Part shown: positions 26,834-36,673 of the stretch, one piece after another
How positions within the stretch are numbered: the stretch's first letter is position 1
Layout of the letters: each line of letters opens with the position of its first letter
Origin: Dactylosporangium vinaceum
GTDB taxonomy: Bacteria; Actinomycetota; Actinomycetes; Mycobacteriales; Micromonosporaceae
Direction of reading: 5' to 3'
NCBI RefSeq assembly: GCF_019904175.1
Contig: NZ_CP061913.1
Coordinates: forward strand, 9,858,001 to 9,922,000
Length of the DNA stretch: 64,000 nucleotides
Made by a program: the position numbers and the translations under genes
The notes under the pieces: model-generated
The model's input: only the letters and a program-made list of their open reading frames with translations
Told to the model about the DNA's origin: nothing
Databases searched by the model: none

Positions 26834-27874
26834 TCAGGTAAAGCGGCCCGCCCGGAACGCCGTGATATCGATATTCGTCGCTCCATCGATCACCGTCTCC
26901 GCCACCGCGGCCGCCGTGGCCGGGGCCAGCAGCACGCCGTTGCGGTGGTGGCCGGCCGCGACGATGACCGGAGGGCTTTCAAGGCGGTCGATGACAGGAG
27001 CGTTGTCGGGGGTACTGGGGCGAAGCCCGGCAAGCGTCTCGGAAAGCACCAGTTCGGCCACGCCGGGCAGCAGGTCAGCGGCCGGCCGGAGCAGGTCGAG
27101 CAGCCCACCGGCGGTGACGGTCCGGTCCGCGCCGCGCTCCTCCTCCGTGGCCCCGACGATCAGCTCGCCGTCGGCCCGCGGCACGAGGTACACGTCCCGC
27201 CCGGCGGCGATGCCCCGCACCACGTGCCGCAGCAGCGGCTCGGCGCCGCGCAGCCGCAGCAGCTGCCCCTTCACCGGGCGCACCGGCAGCCCGGTGAGCG
27301 CGGCCGCCCCGATCCCGTTGGCGACGATGATCACATCGTCCTGCAGTGTGGACAGGTCGACCACATCGCGGGCCTCGAACCGCACCGGGAGCATGCGCAG
27401 GGCCCGCAGCAGGCGGCGGGGGTCGACCTGGTGGTCGCCGGGGGCCCGGGCACCGCCGCGGACCCGGGGGGCGAGCAGCGGTTCGAGCTCGCGCAGTGCG
27501 CGGCCGGAGAGCGGCTCGATCGGGCGCCCGGCGCGGTGGTAGAAGCCGATCAGGCGGTCGACCTCGGCCTGGTCGTCGGCGGTGAGGGCGACGAGGAGGG
27601 TGCCGTCGGTGCGGTACGCGATAGGGGTGCCGGTCCGGGCCTCGACCCGCTCGGCGAACGACGGCCAGCGGCGCATCGACTCCGACATCAGGTCCTGCAG
27701 CACCTCCTCGCCGAAGCCCGCCTCGGCGGTCGGGGCCAGCATCCCGGCCGCGACGAGCCCGGCGCCCTGCGTGGGGTCGCGGTCGTAGACGGTGATGTCG
27801 GTGCGGCCCCGCTCCACGAGCTCGAACGCGATGCTCAGGCCGATGATCCCGCCGCCGACGATGCCGATGCTCAT
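26834..27874 (-). CDS. thiO: Glycine oxidase ThiO
   Basis: FAD-dependent amine oxidase producing the imine used by ThiG. 346 aa from ATG 27874; the frame extends upstream inside thiE but the FAD-binding GXGXXG segment MSIGIVGGGIIGLSIAFEL is exactly at this start. Other landmarks: GAGLVAAGMLAP (about residue 40), QVDPRRLLRAL and the C-terminal AGHHRNGVLLAPATA flavin motif. Its ATG overlaps the thiE stop (ATGA). It lies upstream of the riboswitch, so it may be transcribed with thiE and only read through into thiS. Confidence 0.94.
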   Translation of the reverse strand: MSIGIVGGGIIGLSIAFELVERGRTDITVYDRDPTQGAGLVAAGMLAPTAEAGFGEEVLQDLMSESMRRWPSFAERVEARTGTPIAYRTDGTLLVALTADDQAEVDRLIGFYHRAGRPIEPLSGRALRELEPLLAPRVRGGARAPGDHQVDPRRLLRALRMLPVRFEARDVVDLSTLQDDVIIVANGIGAAALTGLPVRPVKGQLLRLRGAEPLLRHVVRGIAAGRDVYLVPRADGELIVGATEEERGADRTVTAGGLLDLLRPAADLLPGVAELVLSETLAGLRPSTPDNAPVIDRLESPPVIVAAGHHRNGVLLAPATAAAVAETVIDGATNIDITAFRAGRFT

Positions 27875-28479
27875 GCCAGGAACTCCTTCGCCGCCGTGTA
27901 CGGGTCGGCCGCGCCGCTTACCGCACCCACTACCGCTACCGCGTGGGCGCCCGCGGAGTACAGCTGCCGCGCGTTCTGCGCAGTGACACCGCCGATGGCG
28001 ACGATCGGCACCGGCACCGCCGCGGCGACCGCCCCGACGCCGGCCGGCCCGATCGCGTCCGGCAGCCCCGCCTTGGTGGTGGTCGCGAAGGCCGGGCCGA
28101 CCCCCAGGTACGAGGCGCCGTCCGCGACCGCCTGCCGGGCCGTCTCGGGATTGCGCGCGGTCGCGCCGAGAATCGCGTGCGGGCCGAGGATCCGCCGGGC
28201 CGCGGCCACCGGCAGGTCGTCGGCGCCGACGTGGCCGCCGTCGGCCCCCGCGGCCAGCGCGATGTGCAGCCGGTCGTTGACCAGGCAGATCCGGTCGAGC
28301 TCGCGGCACATGGCCAGGATGCGCACGGTCAGGTCGTACGCCTCACGGTCGGTGACGTGGTCCTCGGGCCGCACCTGGACCACGTCGAAGCCCGCCCGCA
28401 GCGCCGCGGCGACCACGGCCAGGGTGTCGCGGCCGGGCCGGGTGTCGGTGATGAGATGCAGTCGTCCGAGGGTGCGCAC
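27871..28479 (-). CDS. thiE: Thiamine-phosphate synthase ThiE
   Basis: Joins HMP-PP and thiazole phosphate to thiamine phosphate. 202 aa, full family length. Visible motifs: LHLITDTRPG near the start, VVQVRPEDH, CLVNDRLHIALAAGADGGHVGADDLP (the pyrimidine/pyrophosphate region, with GGHVGADD instead of the commoner DGVHLGQ-D), and GVGPAFATTTKAG and IGGV near the end. GTG start at 28479, only 18 bp from the divergent aldo/keto reductase ATG, so the promoter must overlap that gene's start and the mRNA is probably leaderless. Confidence 0.92.
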   Translation of the reverse strand: MRTLGRLHLITDTRPGRDTLAVVAAALRAGFDVVQVRPEDHVTDREAYDLTVRILAMCRELDRICLVNDRLHIALAAGADGGHVGADDLPVAAARRILGPHAILGATARNPETARQAVADGASYLGVGPAFATTTKAGLPDAIGPAGVGAVAAAVPVPIVAIGGVTAQNARQLYSAGAHAVAVVGAVSGAADPYTAAKEFLA

Positions 28480-28497
28480 CGCGATAGCTTTTCAGAT

Positions 28498-29475
<978 letters not shown>

Positions 29476-29495
29476 AACCGCTCGGGGACCTGACG

Positions 29496-29537
29496 CAGAA
29501 AGCGTCCGACCGGGAGCAACCGGTCGGACGCTTTCTG
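29496..29537. terminator. Strong bidirectional terminator
   Basis: Perfect 18-bp inverted repeat (29496-29513 with 29520-29537, 6-nt loop) containing CTTTCTG at each 3' end. It lies between the convergent aldo/keto reductase (stop 29475) and the acidic His-rich protein gene (stop 29553) and should serve both. Confidence 0.92.
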
Positions 29538-29552
29538 AAGGTCCGGGTGTGA

Positions 29553-29972
29553 CTAGTTGGACGCGACGCCCAGCTGGCCCTCGCCGCCGTGGAGCTCGGT
29601 GCCCGACGCGAAGGAGGCGTCGAAGCGCTGCTGCAGGGCGTCGAGCTCACCGAACTCGGCCTGGTGGGAGTTCTCCGAGCCCTCGGCCGCGAAGACGTGG
29701 TCGTCCACCGACGCGTTGTGGTCGTAGTTGGTGTAGTCGTCCGACTCGTAGTGCACGGCGGCCGGCTGGTCGTACTCGACGTGGTGACCCTGCGAGAAGT
29801 CGGTCGACTCCTGCGCGTGGTGGTCGTTCTCGTACTGGCCGAACTGGCTGTTGTGGTCGGCCTCGGCGCCGTGCGCCTGGTGCAGCTGGTCGAGACCGTC
29901 GTGCTGCTCACCCGCCTCGTAGTGGCCGTAGTCCACGTCGTGACCGGTGTCGCCCGCGTCGAAGTCGCTCAT
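29553..29972 (-). CDS. Highly acidic, histidine-rich low-complexity protein
   Basis: 139 aa from ATG 29972, with AAGGGG 8 nt upstream (excellent ribosome site). About 15 His, 18 Asp and 13 Glu but a single Arg, no Lys and no Cys; many Tyr, Gln and Asn. Short recurring pieces such as GHYE, VHYE, VEYD and NYDH are seen. No membrane segment, signal peptide or known family. The composition suggests an intrinsically disordered, possibly metal-binding or condensate-forming protein. The gene has good codon bias, a strong ribosome site and its own strong terminator, so it is likely well expressed. Confidence 0.8.
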   Translation of the reverse strand: MSDFDAGDTGHDVDYGHYEAGEQHDGLDQLHQAHGAEADHNSQFGQYENDHHAQESTDFSQGHHVEYDQPAAVHYESDDYTNYDHNASVDDHVFAAEGSENSHQAEFGELDALQQRFDASFASGTELHGGEGQLGVASN

Positions 29973-30071
29973 CGCGTTACCCCTTGGTGTCGTGTGTGTT
30001 GCCCTGAACGTTAGAGCCACGGTCGCTCGGAAAAATCCCGGAATCGTGCCAGTGGCAGGTAGCCGACAGAA

Positions 30072-30539
30072 GTGAACCACGCTCACCTGAGCGACAGCGT
30101 TCCAACCTCCGTGGCGCCCGAGATCACGCCGGGCCGGGCCGGAGGTGGGGCACCGATCCGGCCGGATACGCTGGCGGCCGTGATCGGGCCGCTGGCTGTC
30201 GCCACGCATGTGCTGGCTCTCGCGCTCGCCGTCTGGGCGTTCGTCGAGTGCTTCCGGCAGCGCGAACCCGGCAAGCCGCTGTTCATCGGGCTCTGGGTGG
30301 TCGAGGCGCTGGTGCTGGCCCAGGTCGTCGCGCTCGTCGTGCTGCTGATCGACGGGCGGCGGCCCGGGGGCGACATGGTCACGCTCATCGGATACCTGCT
30401 CACCGCGGTCCTGCTTCCGCCGGCCGGCATCGTGCTGGCCCGCATGGAGCCGACCCGCTGGGGCTCGTTCCTCATCGGCGCCGCCGCGGTGCTCGTGCCG
30501 GTGCTCATCCTGCGACTCGGACAGATCTGGAATGCCTGA
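30072..30539 (+). CDS. Four-helix membrane protein, unknown function
   Basis: 155 aa; polar N-terminal 35 residues then about four hydrophobic helices (about residues 36-60, 72-93, 102-121, 131-150) separated by short Arg-rich loops (FRQREPGKP, DGRRPGG). Conserved-hypothetical type; no catalytic motif. GTG start at 30072. It overlaps the next membrane protein by 8 nt, suggesting the pair works together. Confidence 0.75.
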   Translation: MNHAHLSDSVPTSVAPEITPGRAGGGAPIRPDTLAAVIGPLAVATHVLALALAVWAFVECFRQREPGKPLFIGLWVVEALVLAQVVALVVLLIDGRRPGGDMVTLIGYLLTAVLLPPAGIVLARMEPTRWGSFLIGAAAVLVPVLILRLGQIWNA

Positions 30540-30975
30540 GACAACCAGCGGCAAGACCCCGCTCAACCGCGGCTTCGGCCGGGTCCTCGTCTTCGTCTAC
30601 GGCGTCTTCGCGCTCTCCGCGAGCGCACGGGCCGGCGTCCAGATCGCCACGAAGTTCGACCTGGCGCCGCTCGCGTTCAGCCTGTCCGCGCTGGCCGCGC
30701 TCGTGTACATCGTCGCGACCGTCGCCCTGGCCCGCTCCAGCGCCACCTCGCGCCGGGTCGCCTGGTTCGCTGTCGGGTTCGAGCTGCTCGGAGTGCTCGC
30801 GGTGGGCACGGCGAGCCTCGTCGACGGCAAGGCGTTCCCGGAGCCGACGGTCTGGTCGGACTACGGGCAGGGGTACGGGTACGTCCCCCTCGTGCTGCCG
30901 TTCGTCGGGCTTTTCTGGCTATGGCGTACCTCCAGACAGGAAGTCGTCACGGAGACGACAGCGGCGAAGGGCTGA
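30532..30975 (+). CDS. Four-helix membrane protein, unknown function
   Basis: 147 aa with about four membrane helices (about residues 16-33, 45-66, 79-97, 117-131) and a short polar C-terminus. A Tyr/Gly-rich loop (DYGQGYGYVPL) precedes the last helix. Overlaps the preceding membrane protein by 8 nt. Resembles conserved hypothetical integral membrane proteins of actinomycetes; no function can be assigned. Confidence 0.75.
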   Translation: MPETTSGKTPLNRGFGRVLVFVYGVFALSASARAGVQIATKFDLAPLAFSLSALAALVYIVATVALARSSATSRRVAWFAVGFELLGVLAVGTASLVDGKAFPEPTVWSDYGQGYGYVPLVLPFVGLFWLWRTSRQEVVTETTAAKG

Positions 30976-30994
30976 CTGCCGCACGATTCGCGGC

Positions 30995-31780
30995 ATGACC
31001 ACTTCCCGCGGGCCGGCCGTCATCATGTACCTGGTGGGCGCCTTCGAGTTTCTGCTCGGCGCCACGTTCATCGGCGTCGGCACCGTCGTGCCCGCGGTGC
31101 AGACCACGTTCATCCTCGTCGGCGGCGGGCTCGCGGCGACCGCGGTGATCCTGGTCCTGGTCGGGCGGCGCTTCCACCGGCGGTTCCGGGAGGCCCAGGC
31201 CCTGCGCGAGCACGGCGTGCGCGGCTCCGCCCAGGTCCTCGGCGCGAACCAGACAGGTGTCTACCTGAACGAGCAGCCGCAGATGGCCCTGCAGCTGCGG
31301 ATCACGGCGCCGGGGCACGGGACCTACGACACGACGATCAAGGAGTACGTGCCGTTCATCGCGATCGGCATGCTCGGCACCGGCCGCCCGCTCACGGTCC
31401 TCGTCGACCCGCTCGACCCGGCCAAGGTCATCGTCGAGTGGTCGTTCGCGGCCGGTCCGGTCGCGGCACCGACGCCGCCGCCCTCGTCGACCGAGAGCGC
31501 CTTCACCAAGGCACAGATCCTGGCGTCGGGGGTACCGGGAACCATTCGCGTCCTGTCCGCGGAGTTCGCGGGCAGCCTGGACGACCAGGGCCGTCCCCTG
31601 TACTCGGCGCAGCTGCACATCGCCGTGGACGGGCGTTCTCCGGTGGCCGGCCCGGCCGTGTTCGCGGTACCACTGGAGCGGGTCTCGGTCATGCAGCCCG
31701 GCGGCGTCATCCCCATCAAGGCCGACCCGTTCGACCCGATGAAGTTCGCGGCCGACTGGGACCGGCTCGCCACCGGCTGA
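30995..31780 (+). CDS. DUF3592-like membrane protein
   Basis: 261 aa from ATG 30995. Two N-terminal membrane helices (about residues 8-28 and 35-55) are followed by two related beta-rich modules: the first with REHGVRGSAQVLGANQTG ... PLTVLVDPLDPAKVIVEW, the second with LASGVPGTIRVLSAEFAG ... VIPIKADPFDPMKFAADW. This duplication (G-x-A/I-x-V-L ... DP-DP-K) is what DUF3592/Hvp-like proteins show. Role unknown. 20 bp after the preceding membrane protein and convergent with dnaE2; a weak ACCGGC-ATC-GCCGGT hairpin (31792-31806) lies between. Confidence 0.75.
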   Translation: MTTSRGPAVIMYLVGAFEFLLGATFIGVGTVVPAVQTTFILVGGGLAATAVILVLVGRRFHRRFREAQALREHGVRGSAQVLGANQTGVYLNEQPQMALQLRITAPGHGTYDTTIKEYVPFIAIGMLGTGRPLTVLVDPLDPAKVIVEWSFAAGPVAAPTPPPSSTESAFTKAQILASGVPGTIRVLSAEFAGSLDDQGRPLYSAQLHIAVDGRSPVAGPAVFAVPLERVSVMQPGGVIPIKADPFDPMKFAADWDRLATG

Positions 31781-31832
31781 GCCGGCCGGGCACCGGCATC
31801 GCCGGTCGAGACGGGGTCGTGCGGCGGCGGAC

Positions 31833-34800
31833 TCAGCGGAAGTCGCGGCTGGCCGAGCGGATCGGCAGGCTCAGCGTGGCCAGGTGGTCGGCCCGCAGGT
31901 TGAGCACTCCCTCGGCCTTCTCGAGCACACCACGGATGACCATGGCGTTCGCCGTCCGCGCGATCCGGCGGTACCGCTGCCAGAGTCCCGGCGTGCAGGT
32001 GACGTTGAGCATGCCGGTCTCGTCCTCCAGGTTGATGAACGTCACACCGCCCGCGGTGGCCGGCCGCTGGCGGTGGGTGACGATCCCGCCGACCGACACC
32101 CGGCGCCCGGCGCTCACCGCCCGCAGCCCCTCGATCGACACCGCGCCGATCGTGTCCAGGTACGGCCGGGCGAACTGCGCCGGATGCGCGTCCGGCGCCA
32201 GGCCGGTGGCCCAGACGTCGGCGACCATCCGCTCGACGGCGTCCATGCCGGGCAGCATCGGGGCGTGCTGGCCGCCGACGGTGCCGGGCAGCCGGTTTGC
32301 CGTCTCGCGGGCCGCCGCGCCGGCCGCCCACAGCGCCTCGCGCCGGGAGAGCCCCAGGGAGCTGAACGCCCCCGCGGTCGCCAGCGCCTCCAGGTGTACC
32401 GCACTGAGCCCGGCCCGCCGCGCGACGTCCACGAGCGACGTGTAGGCCCCGCCCGCCGCGCGCTCGGCCGCCAGTCGCTGCGCCACCGCGTCGCCGAGCG
32501 TGCGCACGGACTTGAAGCCGAGCCGGACCGCGGGGCCGCCGCGCCCCCAGTCCTTCGGATCGTCGGGCGGCTCGTCCAGGGGCTGCCCCTCGAGCGTCGC
32601 CGCCGCGGCGCTCGCGTTGATGTCGGGCCGGCGCACCTCCACACCGTGCCGGCGGGCGTCGTCGACAAGGCTCTGCGGCGAGTAGAAGCCCATCGGCTGG
32701 GCGTTGAGCAGCGCGGCGCAGAAGGCGGCCGGGTGGTAGCGCTTGAGCCAGGCGCTGGCGTACACCAGGTAGGCGAAGCTCATCGCGTGGCTCTCCGGGA
32801 AGCCGTAGTTGGCGAACGCGGCAAGCTTGTCGAACAGGTCCTGGGCCAGCTGCCCGGTGATGCCGTTGCGGGCCATGCCGGCGAAGAGTCGCTCGCGGAT
32901 CGCGCTCATCCGCTCCACCGAGCGCTTCGAGCCCATGGCCCGGCGCAGCTCGTCGGACTCGGCCGGGGTGAACCCGGCGACGTCGATGGCCATCTGCATG
33001 AGCTGCTCCTGGAACAGCGGCACGCCCAGGGTCTTCTTCAGCGACGGCTCCAGCAGCGGGTGCGGGTAGGTGACGGGCTCCTTCTTGTTCTTGCGGCGGA
33101 TGAACGGATGCACCGAGCCGCCCTGGATCGGGCCCGGGCGGATCAGCGCGACCTCGACGACCAGGTCGTAGAACGTGTCGGGCTTGAGCCGGGGCAGGGT
33201 CGCCATCTGGGCCCGGCTCTCCACCTGGAAGACGCCGACGGAGTCCGCGCGGCAGAGCATCGCGTAGACCTCGGGGTCGTCAAGTGGCATGTGCGCGATG
33301 TCCAGCTCGGAGTCGATCATCTCGAACGCGTACCGCAGCGCCGAGAGCATCCCCAGGCCCAGCAGGTCGAACTTGACGAGCCCGACGGCCGCGCAGTCGT
33401 CCTTGTCCCACTGCAGGACCGTCCGGTTCTCCATGCGGGCGTGCTCGACCGGGCACACCTCGATCACCGGCCGGTCGCAGATCACCATGCCGCCGGAGTG
33501 GATGCCGAGGTGCCGCGGGAACGTGAGCAGCTCGTTGGCGAAGTCGATGACCGGCTTCGGGATGTCCTCGATGCCGCTTGCCTCCGGGCTGCCGATGTGG
33601 CCCCACCGCTCGATCTGCTTGCTCCATGCGTCCTGCTGGCCCGGCGAGTGGCCGAACGCCTTGGCCATGTCGCGGACGGCGGACTTGGGGCGATACGAGA
33701 TGACGTTCGCGACCTGGGCGGTGAAGGTCCGGCCGTACTTGCCGTAGACGTGCTGGATGACCTCCTCGCGCCGGTCGGACTCGATGTCGATGTCGATGTC
33801 CGGCGGCCCGTCGCGCTCCGGGGACAGGAAGCGCTCGAACAGCAGCCCCCATCGCACCGCGTCGACATTCGTGATCTTCAGCGCGTAGCAGACGGCCGAG
33901 TTCGCCGCGGATCCGCGACCCTGGCAGTAGATGCCGTTGTCCCGGCAGAACGTCACGATGTCGTGGACCACGAGGAAGTACCCGGGAAAGTCCAGTTCTT
34001 CGATCAGCGCCAGCTCGTGCTCCAGCTGTTCGTGCGCCTTCTGATTGTTCGGGTACCGCTCCTTCGCCCCTTCCGCGGTGAGGTGCCGCAGCCACTGCAT
34101 TTCCGTGAGCCCTTCCCGGGGCACCGGATAGGCCGGCAGTTTCGGGGCGACCAGCTGCAGGTCGAAGGCGAGCTCGCGGCCCAGTCGCGCCGCGTTCGGT
34201 ACCGCATCCGGAAACGCCTGGAACCGCCGCTGCATCTCGGCGCCGGAGCGGAGGTAGGCCGAGCCGGCGGCCGGGAGCCAGCCGTCGATCTCGTCGAGGC
34301 TGCGCCTTGCTCGGACCGCGGCCAATGCGGTGGCCAGCTTCCGGTTCCTGGGCTGGGCGTAGTGGACGTTGTTGGTGGCCACGACCCGGTGCCCCGCTCC
34401 GAGGTGCGCCAGTGCCTCGTTGCGCTCGTCGTCCAGGGGATCGCCGTGGGCGGTCAGCTCGATCACTACCGATTCGCGGCCGAAGAGGGCCGTGAGCCTG
34501 TCGAGCTCTTGACGCGCAGCCTCCGGCCCGTCGTGCAGCAGCGCGCTGGTGATGTGGCCCTTGCGGCAGCCGCTGAGCAGGACGACGTGGTCACGCAGGG
34601 CGGCGGCCGTCTCCTCCAGGTCGTACACCGGGCGGCCCTTCTCGCCGCCGCGCAGGTGGGCCTCGCTGATGACGCGGGAGAGGCGGGCGTACCCCTCGGG
34701 GCCGCGGGCCAGCAGGAGCAGGTGCCGGCCGAGCGGGTCCGGCTCGCCGTTCTGCGGGCCGGGCAGCCCCAGGGACAGCTCGGCCCCGAACACCGTCTTC

Positions 34801-35153
34801 AGGTCGAGGGCCCGGGCCGCCTCGGCGAAGCGCACCACGCCGTAGAAGCCGTCGTGGTCGGTGATGGCGATCGCCTCCAGCCCCAGCCGGGCGGCGGTCT
34901 CGGCCAGCTCCTCGGGGTGGCTGGCCCCGTCCAGGAAGCTGAAGTTGCTGTGGCAGTGCAGCTCGGCGTACGGGGTGGCGGCCTCGGGCCGGTCGAGCTG
35001 CGGCGGCTCGTACTCCGGCCGCTTGCGCGACCAGGCGGGGCTGTCACCGCCGTCGGCCGACAGCACGTCCGGGCGGAAGTCCGGACCCGGGGGCGCCCAG
35101 CTCATCTGGTCGTGCAGTTTCGACCACGGGATGTCGGGGTTCGTGAAGCCCAT
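31833..35153 (-). CDS. dnaE2: Error-prone DNA polymerase DnaE2
   Basis: C-family polymerase of the inducible mutagenesis (mutasome) system. 1106 aa from ATG 35153; the longer open frame into imuB is a shadow. N-terminal PHP domain ELHCHSNFSFLDGASHPEEL (about residues 68-87), catalytic acids PDIDIDIESDRREEV (about 449-463), and C-terminal HhH and OB-fold regions ending near VTHRQRPATAGGVTFINLED. The start codon overlaps the imuB stop by 1 nt (TGATG). Lacks the beta-clamp-rich tail of DnaE1, as expected for DnaE2. Confidence 0.97.
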   Translation of the reverse strand: MGFTNPDIPWSKLHDQMSWAPPGPDFRPDVLSADGGDSPAWSRKRPEYEPPQLDRPEAATPYAELHCHSNFSFLDGASHPEELAETAARLGLEAIAITDHDGFYGVVRFAEAARALDLKTVFGAELSLGLPGPQNGEPDPLGRHLLLLARGPEGYARLSRVISEAHLRGGEKGRPVYDLEETAAALRDHVVLLSGCRKGHITSALLHDGPEAARQELDRLTALFGRESVVIELTAHGDPLDDERNEALAHLGAGHRVVATNNVHYAQPRNRKLATALAAVRARRSLDEIDGWLPAAGSAYLRSGAEMQRRFQAFPDAVPNAARLGRELAFDLQLVAPKLPAYPVPREGLTEMQWLRHLTAEGAKERYPNNQKAHEQLEHELALIEELDFPGYFLVVHDIVTFCRDNGIYCQGRGSAANSAVCYALKITNVDAVRWGLLFERFLSPERDGPPDIDIDIESDRREEVIQHVYGKYGRTFTAQVANVISYRPKSAVRDMAKAFGHSPGQQDAWSKQIERWGHIGSPEASGIEDIPKPVIDFANELLTFPRHLGIHSGGMVICDRPVIEVCPVEHARMENRTVLQWDKDDCAAVGLVKFDLLGLGMLSALRYAFEMIDSELDIAHMPLDDPEVYAMLCRADSVGVFQVESRAQMATLPRLKPDTFYDLVVEVALIRPGPIQGGSVHPFIRRKNKKEPVTYPHPLLEPSLKKTLGVPLFQEQLMQMAIDVAGFTPAESDELRRAMGSKRSVERMSAIRERLFAGMARNGITGQLAQDLFDKLAAFANYGFPESHAMSFAYLVYASAWLKRYHPAAFCAALLNAQPMGFYSPQSLVDDARRHGVEVRRPDINASAAAATLEGQPLDEPPDDPKDWGRGGPAVRLGFKSVRTLGDAVAQRLAAERAAGGAYTSLVDVARRAGLSAVHLEALATAGAFSSLGLSRREALWAAGAAARETANRLPGTVGGQHAPMLPGMDAVERMVADVWATGLAPDAHPAQFARPYLDTIGAVSIEGLRAVSAGRRVSVGGIVTHRQRPATAGGVTFINLEDETGMLNVTCTPGLWQRYRRIARTANAMVIRGVLEKAEGVLNLRADHLATLSLPIRSASRDFR

Positions 35154-36670
35154 CAGTCGTACAGCGCTTCCATGTGCCAAGATCCGTTCTGCAGTACCGC
35201 CAAAAAGGCTCTTTCGTCCGCGAGCAGCAGCTGGAACCGGGCGGCTCTCGTGTGCTGCTCCTCGTCCCACCAGCGCTCGTCGACCGGCCAGGGCCCGGCC
35301 CAGGCGGTTATCTCGACGGCCTCGGGCTCGCCGGCGATGTGTGCGCGGCTGGGGGGCTTGCCGAGCTCGAGCCGGCCGCTGACCCGGACCGGGCTCCCGT
35401 CCTCGTCGAGCACCTCGGCCGGGAGCGGCTCCGGGTACACCGTCGCCGGGCTCGGGCCGGGGATCCGCCCCGGCCAGGGGGCCTCGGTGCCCCTGGCGCT
35501 CCGCTCGTCGCCCCAGGCCACGAGCCGGATCCGGCTCTGGTCGGCCCGGCCGCCGTCGAGGACCGCGGTCAGCACCGCGTCCGGCCCGAGCAGGCCCTGG
35601 ACGCGGGACATCGCGCGGTGGGCCCGGTCGCGCTCCTCGCCGGCCTCGCCCCACAGGCCCGGCTGCAGGCCCAGGTGCTCCACCACACCTTCGGGGACGA
35701 GCCGCAGCCTGACGATGGCCCGGTCCTCCTCGGCGCGGACCCAGCCCTCGAGCTGCCAGCGGAGGCGGTCGGCGACGGCGTTCACGCTCAGCAGCCCGTC
35801 GTGGCGCCAGGTCCGCACCAGCTCCTCGCCGCGGTCGGTGACGGCCTCGATCGCCAGCCGGGTGCAGGCCAGACCGTGCCGCCCGAGCCGCTCGTGCAGC
35901 CGCTCGGCCAGCGCCCGGGCCGCGAACGCGGCCGCGTCGACCCGCTCGATCGGCTCGTCGAACGCCTCCTCCACCGCCAGCTCGGGCGGCAGCTGCCGCG
36001 GCGCGAGCGGCCGCTCGTCCCGCCCGCCGGCCAGCCGGTGCGCGAGCGCGGCGTCGAACCCGAACCGGTCAAGCACGCCGGCCGCGGGCAGCGCCGCGAA
36101 CTCCCCGAGCGTGTGGATCCCCAGGCGCCGCAGGAGGTCCACGAGGTTGGGCCGCCCGATCGCACCGATGCTCAGGTGCTGGAGGAACTCGCCGGTCTGC
36201 CCGTCGGGCACGAGCACCCCCGCCCGCGCCGCCAGCCCCGCCGCGAACGTCCCCTCGGCCACACCGATCTGCGCCTCGACCGCACACTGCTGGGCGATCT
36301 GCTCGACGATCCGCTCCGCGGCGGCGGCCTCACTCCCGTAGTACCGGGCGGGCCCGCGGGCGGCCAGCGCACACGCCCCCGGCCGGAGCGCCTCGACACC
36401 GGCGGCGATCGCCTCGACCGCGGCCAGGACCGGCTCGAACGCCAGCATGTCCCGGCCGGGATCGTGCTCGAGCACGATGAGGTGGGGGCAGCGCCCTTGG
36501 GCCTCCCGCTTGCGCAGCCCGCGCCGCACACCTTCCTCGCGCGCCGCGGGAGACGCGACGAGCACCCGATTCGCGTGCAGCACGGCGACGGGCTCCTGGG
36601 CGGGGTACCCATCGACGATCTCGGCCGCCACGATCGGCCAGTCCGGACACCAGACCACCATCGTCCGCAT
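35153..36670 (-). CDS. imuB: ImuB-type Y-family polymerase-like protein
   Basis: Catalytically dead Y-family adaptor that links DnaE2 and ImuA' to the sliding clamp. 505 aa. N-terminus MRTMVVWCPDWPIVAAEI is the ImuB signature; the catalytic carboxylates of active Y-family enzymes are not visible (compare dinB at 19.6 kb). A clamp-binding QLPPEL-type stretch is in the middle (about residue 223) and a C-terminal ImuB domain (about 380-505) includes ITAWAGPWPVDERWWD. 3 bp after imuA' and overlapping dnaE2, so a single operon. Confidence 0.93.
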   Translation of the reverse strand: MRTMVVWCPDWPIVAAEIVDGYPAQEPVAVLHANRVLVASPAAREEGVRRGLRKREAQGRCPHLIVLEHDPGRDMLAFEPVLAAVEAIAAGVEALRPGACALAARGPARYYGSEAAAAERIVEQIAQQCAVEAQIGVAEGTFAAGLAARAGVLVPDGQTGEFLQHLSIGAIGRPNLVDLLRRLGIHTLGEFAALPAAGVLDRFGFDAALAHRLAGGRDERPLAPRQLPPELAVEEAFDEPIERVDAAAFAARALAERLHERLGRHGLACTRLAIEAVTDRGEELVRTWRHDGLLSVNAVADRLRWQLEGWVRAEEDRAIVRLRLVPEGVVEHLGLQPGLWGEAGEERDRAHRAMSRVQGLLGPDAVLTAVLDGGRADQSRIRLVAWGDERSARGTEAPWPGRIPGPSPATVYPEPLPAEVLDEDGSPVRVSGRLELGKPPSRAHIAGEPEAVEITAWAGPWPVDERWWDEEQHTRAARFQLLLADERAFLAVLQNGSWHMEALYD

Positions 36671-36673
36671 GCG

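Noticed and set aside
31884..36341. 1485-codon open frame on the plus strand
   Set aside because: It is antisense to dnaE2 and imuB, whose family motifs and codon bias are unambiguous; long antisense frames are expected at this GC content.
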